DNA of 64,000 nt from Isoetes taiwanensis (GCA_021234155.1 JAJEKV010000058.1:757814-821813); one strand, 5' to 3'. Shown: positions 1 to 12,342, counted from the first letter of the stretch. Made by a program: numbers and translations. The notes: generated by a model not told the origin, from the letters alone.

Positions 1-185
1 GTCATGGACATGCGAGATCAGCTATGTCCTCGGGCACGCGCTTGACATGTACATACACATTTCATGATGATGTATACTTGCCGCTTTGACAAGATTCTTA
101 TTATCGCCACGGTTTTCCCTCAAAACCCTTCAAGGGGGGGTTTTTAACCCGACAAGAATAAGTTTGTCGCTATCCGTCTGGGTCC

Positions 186-246
186 CATAGGCCGATTGGT
201 CTCAGTGGACGATAAAAAACTATTCTTATTCTTATTCTTATTCTTC
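186..246 (+). repeat. Possible LINE/SINE 3' end with (TTCTTA)n tail
   Basis: The sequence CATAGGCC..GGTCTC..GACGATAAAAAA is followed by a short pentamer/hexamer repeat of TTCTTA type (221-246). The same arrangement, CATAGACC..GGTCTC..GACGAAATAATAA plus a (TTCAT)n tail, ends the LINE at 33066-33117. I therefore read this as the 3' end of a related non-LTR element or of a SINE sharing its tail. The body upstream (1-185) is not recognised. Confidence 0.4.
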
Positions 247-929
247 AAATTTATATTGTTGTATAGATATCATGGACACATAAATCCTCTTGTTTCTATT
301 GTACATTATTTAGGATTAGACCATTTTGTATTCAACATTTAAGTCCTAGGTTCTCCAGCATAATTTATACGCTGGGTATTTCAGTTTTAGAGCAGCCATC
401 TCGAGTGCTAAATTCTCATTTGGCATATTCCCAGATGGTCTTGGCCCGAAGAGTTGGGATTTGGTGATAAGATAAGATTTGGTAATCTGGACATATATAA
501 TTGAGTCTTCATGCCCTTCAATGTGTAAATTTAACGGTTATCACACCCGTTTTTTGGTTGTTTTGCCCCTCAAAATGGGTAGAAAAAAGATTCATATTGC
601 GAATGAATGGCATCAAATAGGGAAATGCTCATCATAGAAAAGACTAATGTCATATTTAAATAGCATTTGAGGGCTAGAAATGTTCCTTTTTCTTTTTCTA
701 TACTCCATCAATAAATTACTGTGTGAGATGGTTGTCTAGAGAGTTAGCAATTGAGAGATTGGTTTGCCTCATGTCTGCTATTCTGGATCAATAAAAGATA
801 AATGACGACAAAGTTTATGAGAAGTCTTCCACGTTTCAGGTACAATTTATTATCCATTTCTTTACTTCCTAATTTCTTCTTTCGTAAGTTAATGCACGTC
901 TTGTAGGTACAATTCATAATACTTTTTTT
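247..929. other. AT-rich intergenic sequence
   Basis: No open frame of note, RNA gene or repeat was recognised here. It leads into the hAT remnant. Confidence 0.5.
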
Positions 930-1785
930 GGCAGAAGTCCTTGCGCAGTTGAATAAGTTAAGTTCAGAATCTTAAAGGGAAGGACCTGATGTCACCAAGA
1001 TAAGCTACTGGTTGCATTTAATGAAGGAGAAGTTTACTAGGAAGTATCTCTCTGGGATATAGTATTTGATGAAGGTACAAAATGCCTTAGTCATTTCATG
1101 AGTTGTTGCAAGGATGGTAAGATGACATTTTTGAATGCCGATGGCATGATTCATGAACACTGTTTGATGTATGTTCCTACTCCAGAAAAGAAGGAGAATC
1201 TGCAGGCTCTTGACTTGAATGAGTTTCCTAAAGATAGTGGTTCACTTGCACATTCTATTCGCATTGCTAGATATTGATGTTGTATTGAAGCACTTGCCAG
1301 GAGTTTTGCAGATGTGAATGACGTGTTCATTGCTATGAATTTGTTTTCCTCTAGATACCCTTTGTATGATGTGGATAGAGATAAACAGACTACAGAGTGG
1401 TTGGGAATTTTACTTGTCAAGTTTGCTTCAAAGGTTGATCGAGGACAATGTTTGAGTGAGAGAGAGGATCTAGTTGAGAGACTTTACTGGGTTATCAACA
1501 AAGGTATGATGGTGATTTGGTCTGTTTGTCAAGATGAAAATGAAACTGGTGATAATTGGTGGAAAAGTGTTTGATCCCCCAAGAATTTATGGCAACATTG
1601 CATGCTCATTCTTGGAAGCATAGCAAATTGTGAGAGAGGTTTTTCTCGCCAAAATACTATCAAGAGTGCTACAAGAGCTCGTATGAACCTAGAGACACTT
1701 GATGCACTTATGATGTTGTCATTATAGAATGCACCATTTGAGTCCATAGATTGGCAACATGTTTTAAGGATTGGTATATAGAAAA
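930..1785 (+). pseudogene. hAT-type transposase remnant (C-terminal part)
   Basis: The clearest part is at 1626-1727, where the frame reads NCERGFSRQNTIKSATRAR followed by MNLETLDALMMLSL and a stop. This is the hAT/ZNF862-like C-terminal dimerisation signature (CERxFSxxNxIKxxxRxRLxxxxLxxLM). Upstream, an 86-aa open stretch (1314-1574) ending DNWWKSV lies in another frame, and still earlier frames are broken by stops, so the gene is dead. A few in-frame residues (NAPFESIDW) continue past the stop at 1725-1727. The family assignment rests on the dimerisation motif only; the catalytic region is not readable. Confidence 0.55.
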
Positions 1786-3114
1786 AGATAAAAGAGCAAT
1801 GTCATTTGTACCCTAATTTGCGTTTCTAAAACTTACTCATGTACTCTTTCTTGATAAGGATCTATCTAGCACTTGTTAACATACATTTTATGAGTTGTAA
1901 AATGTGTATTTGTCTATATTTTATGATAAAAATTTTGGATTCTGACATTTTGAATTTTTGTGTGGCATATCCATAGTTGGGTCGATCCACCGACCTAGCC
2001 GACTTGCCGACCTAGGTGGGAGAAAGCCGATCTAGGTGGGAATTTTTTGCCGACCTACCGACCTATTTTGCCAAAATTCAACTTCCTTTATTCCTGCAGA
2101 GAATGCATAGCCAACATGCAATGCATCTCTATTTCTACTTAAATAGTTAATATGGACAGGATTACACTTCAAATAACTTAAAAACAATGATTTATTTATG
2201 CTATTAAACTTTCAAATAAAGCAAAGTACATTGTCTTTTGAAAAAACAAACATAAAGAAACCAATAAACAGTAGCATCAAACCCAATGCATGACTCTAAT
2301 CTTTGTCTTGGTGTTCAAGACAAAGTTCCAATTACAATCAATGATAGAAAAATATAATCTCTCATACTCAATTTACAAAATTAATACTCAGTTTACGAAA
2401 GTAACACTTGTGTGTTGTGAAGATAATTTTTCTCAGGACGGAATGCGTTTCGCTTATGTGGTATGTTAATGGATATCTGCAAAACAGTTCACATAAGAGC
2501 CTAGATTAATTAGAATAATGATAATGTAATTTTTAATCTCCAGACTATTTTTAATCTCTCTGTTATAGAACTATGCTTGAACTATGCAGGCTCTAAGCAA
2601 TTTAAAGAGCAAAAGCATATACAATTATGAGTCCATGTGTGCATGCATTTAAAAGAACAAAAGGATTTACAAAGCCGAAGCCATGGCCATCTATGCATAC
2701 AACAGAGTGTTGTTTAACCCACCTCCAACTCGGGTTTAATTAATGTGAAATGGGAGGCTCCAAAATTTTGTAGTTCACGTGGGACTGCAAATGAGAAGGT
2801 TCTAAGGATCAATTGAAACAAAAAAAATAGCCAGTTTACTCACAATTTGCAGGATCCACATATCTTTTGCATATCATAAACCGCAGACCAGCAAAAGCAG
2901 CCAGTTTTCTCCATCCTTTAGTCTACAAGAATCCACATTTGAGAGATTAATATGTGGATAAGGGGATTCAATTCACGTAAAAGTTTAGTTAGGATTCATT
3001 CGGCTAATCCGCCAATGAGTCACCACGTGTCATATTTTCTTTCTTGGAATGTCCTCTTGGCTTGCATTTTAAGTTTTACCTTTTACATACTAGAATTTTT
3101 TACCTGTATTCTTG
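1786..3114. other. Intergenic sequence with a short degenerate repeat
   Basis: At about 1983-2070 a short unit of the form CCGACCTA(G)/GCCGA(T)CTAGGTGGGA recurs several times. Otherwise the stretch is AT-rich and I see no gene. Confidence 0.45.
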
Positions 3115-3188
3115 AAGTTTACTCGCATTCCGTGATTCTTACTTGCATTCTAAAATTCTTACTTGCATTCTTACTCGCATTCTGCTTT
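3115..3188 (+). repeat. Degenerate tandem repeat, unit about TTCTTACTTGCATTC
   Basis: Four to five imperfect copies of a roughly 15-bp unit (TTACTCGCATTC / TTCTTACTTGCATTC) follow one another. Several overlapping open frames cross it on both strands, as expected for a low-complexity repeat; none looks coding. Confidence 0.6.
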
Positions 3189-3732
3189 CTTGTCTTAGTT
3201 TTATAGAAAATTGAACATTTTGCCCAGGGAATTGAACCCCGGTCCAAAGCACCAGCAACAGATTTCTTAACAAAAACAGACTTAACAGATTTAAGAACAG
3301 ACTCGTTAGAAAGAAGAAAGAACAGACATCGCCATCGCCGGAGTCGCTGCACAGAAATAACATAGTTAGAAAGAAAAAACAGAAACTAAGAACAGAGGGA
3401 ACAACAGAGCCGCTGCACAAATCGCTATGGCCGGAGCAGGAAGTAGGGTGCCATCGCCGGTGCCATCGTCAGAGCCAAAGTTGGAGCAGGGCACCATCTC
3501 CATAGCCGGACTTGCCAGAAGAAGCAAAAAAGCTTCAAAAGAAAGCAAAGAAAGAAAGCAGGAGCCATCGCTATCGCAAGGAGAAAGCAAGGAGAAAGAA
3601 AGCAGGTGCCATCGCCACAGCCATCGCAGAAGAAGAGCGTCATCGCCAGAGTAGGAGTAGGGCGCCTGCAGGGGGCACCATAGCCAGAGCCGTCGAAGCC
3701 GCCAGAATGAACCCTAACGCAATCTTTACGTT
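3189..3732. other. Purine-rich low-complexity stretch
   Basis: Recurrent GCCATCGCC, AGAAAGAA and CAGGAG words open short frames on both strands (for example about 3366-3787). The predicted peptides are compositionally biased (RRRR, EESKE) and resemble no family, so I do not call a gene. Confidence 0.4.
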
Positions 3733-3840
3733 ACAACAATTGCTTTTTAGGTGCAATTCTGACGTGTCAGGTGTGCCTCCGCACTGACGCGCGTCGGCAT
3801 ACCTTCCACGCCAGAATTGCACCTAAAAAGCAATTCTTGT
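3733..3840. repeat. Near-perfect inverted repeat / long hairpin
   Basis: Arms at 3738-3761 and 3812-3835 are exact 24-bp reverse complements (AATTGCTTTTTAGGTGCAAT...). With single mismatches they extend to about 33 bp each, 3733-3765 and 3808-3840. The spacer is about 42 nt. It could be a small MITE-like insertion or a transcribable hairpin; no protein-coding signal overlaps it. Confidence 0.8.
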
Positions 3841-3949
3841 ATACAAAAATGGAGGATGGGTAAAGAATGCTGTCAAATCCAAGCAAAGAGTCTGTACTCT
3901 GCCCGAACATACCAAAGAGGTTTCGTGCACTCAAATTTGTAAAAGATGC

Positions 3950-4417
3950 TTAGTCGATGCTGCTTGGTTGTTGCTTGTGCTTGGTTGATGGTCGATCCTC
4001 TGATGCTGGTGAAGTTGTGCTTGGTCGATTATCTGATCCTGATGCTGATGCAAGGAGTTTGCAGCAGGGAATAAGATAAGGCATAAGAAAGAGTAAGCAA
4101 TACAAAATTAAGAAAGCAGCCAAATAGCTAGCAAAGTATTCTTCCACTATATTCCATCCTAAAAAAAGTACTTGATCATTGTGTGTAGGCATATTAAGAA
4201 GAGATCCAAGCATCAAATCACGAAAAAGACCTACCTTTTTGGAGTTACAGAAAATCACTCTCTGCCAGGGATATTGACCAATTTTTGACCTGGTCAGAAA
4301 TGCATGCTTGAGTGATTTGCACTGGTCACAATCCATCTGACTTTTTGCCCAACATTCCCCAAGATCTTGAGTAGCTTTGGCATAAGAAATCATAAGCAGA
4401 TCCTTGTTTGTTTGCAT
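3950..4417 (-). other. Unrecognised 155-aa open frame
   Basis: This open frame on the minus strand starts MQTNKDLLMISYAKATQDLG, contains CDQC and a hydrophobic patch (YLAAFLILYCLLFLMPYLI), and ends with two similar Ser/Pro/Thr segments (NRPSTTSPASE, DRPSTKHKQQ). I recognise no domain. It lies just upstream of, and opposite to, the methyltransferase exon, and could be a decayed transposon ORF or chance. Confidence 0.2.
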
Positions 4418-4680
4418 GTGGCATCATCTTTTGCAAGGCAGTCTTTTTTCTATTTTGGGATAGTGATTGAAAATTGTTATTTGAGCTTTCTCCTTGGAAT
4501 TTTCTCACATAGAGTGGTTGCCTAAGCAACCTGGAGGTTTTAAACCATAGAGGTTGAAGATTTTGCCAGAAACACCTTCAACAGTACTTACATTTGCTTC
4601 TATAAATTTAGTCCTAACTGTTTTCTGTAAATTAGACATGCTTTGCAATGCATAGCCTTATTTCTTCTCTTATTTCGTAG

Positions 4681-5057
4681 GTACACATTATTCAAGTTCT
4701 GTCATTCATCATCGTCATTTGCAAGGCATCAAATATTTCGCAAGTCCCGAAAGACAAAGCACTGAAAAATCAATTTGGTTCATGGAGTATTTATTGGAAA
4801 TGCTTTGTCCAGAAGGTGGTATTGTCCTTGATTTATTTGCAGGAACAGGCTCAATGTTAATGGCTTGTGCAGTTCGTGGATGCCAGTGTTTTTCATTTGA
4901 TAGTGATTCCGTTTTATGTGATCTTGTGAAAATGAATTATATATCAAAACTTAAAAAGGCAGATGTATTGCCTTTGGGGAGCAAGGATGAGAAGTATGAT
5001 TCAGACTCTGAAGCTGATGATGTCATTGGACAAGATGTTGAGGAACCAGACGAATAG
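4681..5057 (+). CDS. C-terminal exon of a class-beta N4/N6 DNA methyltransferase
   Basis: An excellent 3' splice site (pyrimidine run then TTTCGTAG, ending 4680) opens a frame that runs to a TAG at 5055-5057. The protein contains SPERQSTEKSIWFMEYLL, which fits motif X, then GGIVLDLFAGTGSMLMACA, the AdoMet-binding motif I (FxGxG). A Glu/Asp strand end (FSFDSD) follows, and the tail is acidic. Motif X followed by motif I at the C-terminus is the order in class-beta enzymes, whose DPPY motif IV lies N-terminal. No DPPY codons are readable in the ~850 bp upstream, so this is either the last exon of a gene with a long intron or a stranded fragment. The frame is unbroken and the key residues are present. 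Substrate (N4-cytosine or N6-adenine) cannot be told. Confidence 0.65.
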
Positions 5058-7599
5058 TAAAATCTCACTCCTTGAAGATACATAGTATGCATTTGTAACT
5101 ACATGCAATTAATAGTTAGTAGTGTCTAATATTGCTACATGTTTGCAGCGCATTACCAGATTACGCTGAGAGAATTGCTATAGTTCAAGCCTCCTAGCAA
5201 TCTCCTATTATAGCTGTGTCGAAGAGAAAAAAATGTTTATTTGTGGACGATGAATCTATCGAAAGTTTGAGATAGACATAGCAAACATTGCTATCGAACT
5301 CGTGCGCAGCCTATATCAGACATCAGACTCATTTATCTATTTGACATGCATGTTTTGGTACCTAGACAAACTATAGCTGCTTAACTATGCATTTTATTAG
5401 TTTCAATATATAACACTTTTTTCATCTTCTTTTGGATAATTGATTAAATTAGACGACTGCTTTATGCATTATGAAGTTGTATAATCAAAATAAAGTTAGA
5501 TATATAAAACAAATACCATAAGAAGATACACCAATAAGTTGCAAGTAAATAGTACATTTATATGACAGACATGTGCATGCCTATGAAGAGGTCTAAATTA
5601 TAGAAAACCCCCTACACCATCCCTGAAAAAACCCTCCAAAATCTGCACTCGCTTTTGTGCATATCATATAGATATAATATTAGCTAATATAATTGCTTTA
5701 AAGCATATAAACTATATATCAATAAGTAATGCATGTGTCAATTTTTTCATGTTCCCCATGCATTCATGTTCCCCATACATTTTGCATTCAAAACATCGCG
5801 ACAGCCTCAGCCTTGCAACTATTGAAATATTGTAGCATTTTTTACGGACTGCCTTAATTCTTTCCCCGAAAGCGGATATGAGCCATATGCACATGCCCTC
5901 TAGCTTCTAGAACCAAGACCAAATTGGAAACACGTTTTATATACAGCACTAAAAAGGCATTTGGAGCAACATGTTGACTTGAGTTCAATGGGAGCAAAGA
6001 CTAAACACAAAATCGTGAATGCAGAATAAACACACACCTTCATCAAAATGTCATGACAGATTTCTTAGAAAAGAGCAATTGGAAATGTAATCACGTGCTG
6101 AAGCATTTGGAGTAGGCTGCGTATTCAGACATAAATTTTGGGCTATGAGGGTCCGACCAAATCCTCAAAGGAACCATGAATTCCGCAATCGAAGTGGCAG
6201 AAAAACGAGATGTTAGAGCTATGACACCAAACGAGACCACAATAACTTTTGCTTTTGAATTCAACCCCCAAGCCTCGGATCTGGGTTGTTCTAGCAGCGA
6301 TCTGAAACAAGAATTTTGGAAGAAGAAATTTTTACGCCGAGAAAAATTTCGGTTGAATTTTCTACAGGCGGCCGCTACCGATCCGGCAGCCGCTCGTTGC
6401 CCATTTTTCAACGAAAAAATGGCGTGAAATTTGCCCCCATTTCTTCTTTTTTTTCCGCCATGGCATTATTGGCGGCGCCCGCTCAATCTGGGGCGTGACC
6501 CGCGGGCTCGGGGGGGCGTGAACGCTAACCGGAGATCGGCGAAAATTTTAATGTAAGAAGTCAGCGTTTGGGGCGAAATTTCATGCCCCCTTTTTTTTCG
6601 ATCTCTCGAAACTGCAAACGTGATCACAAGAACCGAGGCCTCTATGTCCTGCCCAATTCAAAACATGTGGTCTCACAATTGATAATAGTCAATTATCAAA
6701 AATATTAGTCGACATTTGCCACTCTTCAAGAATAGCCCCCAAAAGCATCCTCCTTACTCATCTTATGCATTTGGTGATAAGGTTGGCTAGTTCATGAAAG
6801 GGTATGTTTATAACATAAGGTTTGCATGGTTAAGGGGGTGTATTGTAGAGAAATGTGTACATGAATGGGGCCTAAACGAATCTTATCGATTTCTACTCTT
6901 AAGCATTTGGGTTAGAATCAGTAGTTAGGTTAGATTTAGTAGGCTACATTCTTCGCGGATGTGGGCAAGCAGGTCGGCTGCATGGTCAGGTGCAGGCGCT
7001 ATGTTTGGAAGGCGCCTCTTTCTGTTCCTGGCAAGCTGGAAGTGGATAAGATGGGGAATCCGGGCCTCTTACAGTCTATAAATCGTGACCTTGGAGCCGG
7101 CTTGCGTATCTAACCAGGTGAGCTTCATTTCCTTCTGTTTTTCGGTCTTCTGTTTGTTTTGTCTATGTTTTTTCTCTGCCCAGAAATCTATGCTTTTCTC
7201 TCAGCAGAAATCTGTGCGAAAATATGTGTTTTAGCATTACATTTTCATTGCGGAAGTTCCGAGAATGAAACAATAACGTGAGTTGTTTTGTTTTTTTTTC
7301 CGTTTGGTCGCTTTATGTTCCAATCGGTGGATTGAACGGGTTCGAGGTCGAAATATTTCACGGTTCTCATTATTTCTCTATGCATGAGAAAAGGAACTAA
7401 AAATGGAAAATGGATGTGGAAATGGACCGCAGTCAAAAAAAAAATTGTCTTTCATTGGAAAAACCGGTTTTCTTGTGATTGTCCGGCTTCATGTGCTTGG
7501 ATGTGGAAAAAGAACTGAAAAATGAAGAAATAAGGGGAAAAGCATGGTCTGATTGCATGTGCATGTGCATGGGAATAGCCCCTGCCCTTTAAGGGCGGG
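5058..7599. other. Intergenic sequence; GC-rich patch at about 6360-6560
   Basis: Mostly AT-rich with no credible gene. A patch around 6360-6560 is CpG-rich (GGCGGCCGC, GACCCGCGGGCTCGGG) and is crossed by short frames on both strands; it might be a promoter or first-exon relic, but I see no supporting gene downstream. Confidence 0.4.
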
Positions 7600-7650
7600 C
7601 AGATTGCTTGGAGCTACGCATTGCGCAGGGGGTTCGAATCCCCCAATCTG
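7600..7650 (+). ncRNA. tRNA-like element lacking D and anticodon arms
   Basis: A perfect T-arm (GGGGG-TTCGAAT-CCCCC, 7628-7644) holds a consensus B box GGTTCGAATCC. The flanks CAGATT (7600-7605) and AATCTG (7645-7650) pair as an acceptor-like stem. Only about 22 nt lie between the acceptor strand and the T-arm, too few for D and anticodon arms, so it is not a normal tRNA. It may be a truncated tRNA, the tail of a tRNA-derived SINE, or a tRNA-like 3' processing signal. Confidence 0.4.
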
Positions 7651-9021
7651 TTTTCTCCTTCCAGTGTACTACTTCAAAGCCAGGCGGTGGACTTATGTTG
7701 TTTGTAGCCTTCCTTGGTAGCCTGCAGACGACTGCCTCAACTCTCACGGTGGCATGCAGAAAGCTTTTCATACAATCCATTCTATTTTCAGTAGCGTGGC
7801 TATTTTAGACTCTATTCTAATTTGGGGTCAATGCAGCATTATCTGTTTCTGTAATGGTTGTCAAGATGCCTAAGTAATAGGGCCACATAAGCGTTTGACC
7901 CCATCTCCCAATGACGTGTACGGCTGCAATGCTCCTTGAGAGAATATTCGAGGGAATATTCTTGCATCATGCGGCTGCCACTGCACTAGAGCAGCCATCA
8001 GCGAATATAATAAAACAAAGATCATAGGGTTCACGCTTCCAATTTCTAGGTTAAGTAATTCGCTTGAAATGGTTTGAAATGGTTGTGACTACTCTCTAAT
8101 GGGTATTTAACTCTAATGGGTTCTTAAAAAAAATTTCTAAAAAGCTATCAGCCGTTGATTAACAAACTTCTCCAAATAGGATCATGCACATGGGTCGCTC
8201 ACCGCACACGTGGCAGAACTTAAATTAGAAGGACAGCCAACGAGCAAGCACGAAGCCCTTTGTTCTTCCAATCCTGCATATGTTTGCTCCAGACCAGAGC
8301 AATCGAAGCACAAACCCAAGCAATCCAAGCAGATGGGTGCAGAACACCATCACGGCCCTTATCTAAATGGCAGGCTTATCAAAATGGCAGATCCAATTGG
8401 TTCTTTTTCAAGGCTAATATAAGACGTAATTTACAAATTCCATTGAAGAACATGGATGAGTGGCCATCCTTGCCAGGAAGCACGGTGGTGGATACAACAC
8501 TGTATCCGAATTTTGTTGAAATTTTGGATGAGAGCATCAGAGTGTAGCCACAATTTTCATGTTGCTCCACGATTTTCAGAGCACGAACATCATAGCGCAC
8601 CTCCACCGCAGTGTGTAATCTCGATGCAGCCTCCATCCCAAACTCGCCATCCCAAACTCGCCATCCCGCAGGAGCAAATCCATGCCTCCATCCCGCGGGA
8701 GCAATCCCGCAGGAACTCCATGTCTCTGTCGCCTAAGAACTGGGCCGTCACGTAGCCAATGCCAACTGTAGGGCTAGGGAAAAAACAGAGGACAGGCATT
8801 GCAAAAAATGACGGCCACACCCTTTTTGGAATTCTAAAATTAAACCAGACATCTAAAAACAATTGCAGAACTCTAATAACAACAATTTTCTCCCCACAAC
8901 TTAAAAAGTTCCAATTTCTGGGTTAACAATAAGGGCTTGAAATGGTAGTGATTACTAACAATAATTTCGTGGCGAACCCTTTTAAAACGAGATATGATTT
9001 AACGGTAGTACCCCCTGCTTA
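7651..9021. other. Intergenic sequence with short local duplications
   Basis: A small direct duplication (CATCCCAAACTCGC twice, then CATCCCGC words) lies at about 8635-8710. Open frames of 70-99 aa around 8210-8755 overlap on both strands and look non-coding. No gene is called. Confidence 0.4.
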
Positions 9022-9026
9022 GCCTT
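9022..9026. repeat. Target-site duplication GCCTT (left) of the Copia element
   Basis: GCCTT here directly precedes the LTR terminus TGATAG; the same GCCTT follows the other LTR terminus CCATCA at 22726-22730. A 5-bp duplication is standard for Copia integrases. Confidence 0.85.
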
Positions 9027-9847
9027 TGATAGGTTTAGTCAAGAAAATAAACAATGGGATCAACACTTCAACAAATGACTAGCAAGGTTTTCTTTTACAA
9101 CACAAGTTGTCCTTTAACTCAAGATCAATTTCATTAACAATTCACCTTGAACTCAATATGCAAAGTATTTTTGAGAAGCCAAATTATGGTCACTTATTCT
9201 CAAAAATAATTCAAGCAAATAATTTCAATGTCTATATAAACTTCAAACACTAAGTAGCATTATAAGCATCAAGTATGCAGATAATTGCAGTTTGACCACG
9301 AACATACTGTTCAAATTCGATCTTCCCCTGCTTAATGCATCCGGCATATCACCGACCTACCTATTCAAGTATTCTCATTCATATTATATTTAGCCAGTCC
9401 GTGGTTTTACCTACCGATCCGGCACCACCGCTAAATGAAGACATCTCCGGATATTAGATTTATCCCACATGCCCGAAGTCTTGAATTAGCTACTGCTCTC
9501 CTTCAACCCTTGAGCTTATTTTATTTTTAATAAACCAAAAGACAATTATTACCTAGGCAAACAATAACCTAGGTAATCATATACCAACTCATTCTTCTTA
9601 CATGCCACGTCATGGCAATCATAATGTAGTTGTATAATGCTCTTCAAAACTTCTATATAATTGCTCGTTATGATCTTCAACAATAATCAGTGTTAATCAT
9701 CATGTGTCAACACACATAAGTACTTTCACCGCCATCGCTTCTCATGAATGTCTGCGGGTTCTCTTTGCCTTTGCAATAGCCAAACTTCCACTTTGCCACT
9801 ACTTCTCATGGAAAGTGTGACCAACTTATAAAGCTGAAATTCCATCA
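9027..9847 (-). repeat. Copia 3' LTR, complete (821 bp)
   Basis: On the plus strand it begins TGATAGGTTTAG and ends TTCCATCA. Its right part (about 9769-9847) matches 22648-22725: GCCTTTGCAATAGCCAAAC, then CTTATAAAGCTGAA. On the minus strand the purine run CAAGGAGGAG just outside the LTR (about 9848-9858) is the polypurine tract that primes plus-strand synthesis. Confidence 0.85.
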
Positions 9848-9914
9848 CTCCTCCTTGACATAAGTTGGATTATCTGTCACATGCAATTACGCTTTAAAAC
9901 ACGCATGTTTATTT

Positions 9915-12342
9915 TTACGCAAGTGCTTTGGTAAAGATATCAGCTATCCGCTTATTGGTCTCAATATACATCATCTGGATTAATCCTTTGTCGGTCAAAT
10001 CTCGTATGAAATGTATGCTAAGTTCAATATGTTTTGTCCTGTCATGCTGTACATGATTTTTAACAATAGCTATGCAGCTTTGACTATCTGTCCATATCTC
10101 TGTAAGCATAATTTGTTTACAATTTAGTTCATCTAGCAATCTTCTCAACCATACCACTTTTTTAGCTACCAATGATCTTTCTTTGCATATTACGCCTCTG
10201 GCACAACTCATAGCCACAAAGCGGACTTGCTTTTTGCATCTCCAAGATATGACCCTCCACCTAGAAAGATAGCATATCCCGAGGTTGATCTTTTTAGTTT
10301 GTAGATCTCCTCCCCAATCGCATCACTATAACATTTCATAATTAGATTTTTGGATGTAAAGCAAATACCATGATCTGAAGTTCCTTTGAGATATCTCAGT
10401 ATTCTTTTGGCAGCTCGCAGTGCTCTTTGGTTGGATTATGATTTCGTCTACTGAGAATATTAACTGAATATGATATGTCAGGTCGTGTACTATTTGCTAA
10501 GTACAATAAACACCCAATTAAAGCCCTGTATGGAACATTTTGCATTTGCATCATATCTTTGTCTGTCAACTCATGCATTTCAGTTAATCTATGACCGGAA
10601 CCATAGGAGTCTTTCTTTGCTTTTGCTTGATCAAGTTGAACCTTTTAAGCATGTTTTTCTACATGCTTCTCTTTGATGTAACCTCAACCATTTTGCTTTT
10701 CTATTTACATCAACTTCTATGCCTAGGAATTTCTTCAATTCACCTAAGTTTGACATTTGAAATCTAGATCTCAATATTCTCTTGCACAAGTCCGAATTTT
10801 TATGGAGTTTGCAACCATGATCTAATCATCTACATATAATGCAATTATACAATATTCTTCATCTTGCTTGAACCTATAAAGGTTGCCATCATTTTGCGAC
10901 TTCTCAAATCCACTGTTCTTGCGAGAAATTGATTCATGCATAAATACCATTCCCTTGGTGATTGTTTTAGCCCATACACCACATTCAATTTCCAAATCAT
11001 GTTTTTGCCTTGTTCATGGTGCGGAGCTTGTTTCATAAAAGCCTCCTCCTCAAGTGTTGCATTCAAAAGGCTGTTTTGACATCCATGTGGTGTAATTCTA
11101 GATCCATGGCATTTGCCATAGCTAGAAGAATTATGATACTTGTAAGCTTTACTATGGGAGAGTATGTTTCATCATAATCTCGCCTTTTCCTCGAGTGTAA
11201 CCTTGAGCTACAAGTCGGCCTTGTATTTTTTACTTCCATCTGGGTTTAGTTTGATTTTGTAGAGCCATTTACTCCCAATAATGTTTTGTTTCCCATTTGA
11301 TTTGACTAGCTCATATGTCTTAGTTTCCTCAAAGGATTTGAGTTCCTCATTCATGGCTGCTACCCATTTATCCCTGTCTACACTTTCTTGAGCTTCTATG
11401 AAATTTTGAGGTATGACCTCATCTTCTAAAATAGCCATTATTTGTTCATGATCTACTTTCTCAATCCTTCTGCTCTTACCTAGCTCAGTTCTTCCATATG
11501 ACTTGTTTCCCAATTTGGCCTCCTCAATTAATTTTTCAGCTTCAGTCTTTCTCCTAGGTTTTGGTGCCACTGGTTCAAGTATTTCCTGCTCTGTCTCTTG
11601 TTCCTTTTGTATTTCCTGCTCTGGTTCATGCTGCATTACCTTTTCTTTCTCTGATGCATCTTCCTGCATATCTTGTTCCACATCAACACCTTCAATCTTT
11701 TCCTCTTCATCTGAATCATTTATGTCAAACTTTGGCTCTGAATGTATATCTTTTGTTATTATTTTGACACCTTTCTTGTATTTATGTTTGTATAAAACAT
11801 TTTCATTGAACAACACATCTCGACTAATTATAATAGTCCTTTTTTCTGGTATATATACTCTATATCCTTTTGCCTGGCTGTCATATCCCACTAAAAAACC
11901 AACCTCAGCTCTGTTATCCAATTTTTTCCTCAGCTCAGATGGAACATGAGTATACACCAAGCATCCATATACTTTGTATTTATCATAATCAATCTTTGTC
12001 TTAGCATTCCATGTACAATCTGGTATTTTGCCCTGCAGACTTGTAGAGGGGAGAACATTTTATATTTCTACTGCTGTCTGCAATGCTTCTTCCCATAAAG
12101 TATTTGGTAATCCACTTTCCTTTAACATAGACCTAACAGCATCCATTAAAGTTCGATTCTTCCTTTCAGAAACTCCATTTTGCTGAGGAGTATATCTGCA
12201 AGTTACTTGTCTTTTGATTCCATGTGCAATGCAAAAAGTTCTGAATTTTGCTGATAGGTATTCTCCTCCTCTGTCTGACCTTATGCACTTGAGTTTGTGA
12301 CCTGTTTCTCTCTCCATTTCTGCTACATATTGTTTAAAAGCA
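9915..12342 (-). pseudogene. Copia pol, downstream part: integrase C-terminal half, RT, RNase H
   Basis: Reading downwards, integrase resumes with AFKQYVAEMERETGHK and the strand SDRGGEYLS, then QQNGVSERKNRT with the catalytic Glu (12060-12342). A post-integrase region with VGFLVGYDSQAKGYRVY follows (11208-11960) and includes acidic and Gln/Glu-rich linkers. The RT begins WLYKIKLNPDGSKKYKA. Further on are YGLKQSPREWY (about 10960) and LYVDD (about 10830), the latter followed at once by a stop. RNase H ends with TKHIELSIHFIRD and ADIFTKAL, classic Copia signatures (9915-10217). Frameshifts separate the pieces near 10400, 10800 and 11100-11200. Confidence 0.9.

Noticed and set aside
7600-7650. 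A functional tRNA gene
   Set aside because: Only about 22 nt lie between the acceptor-like strand and T-arm; D and anticodon arms and an A box are missing.
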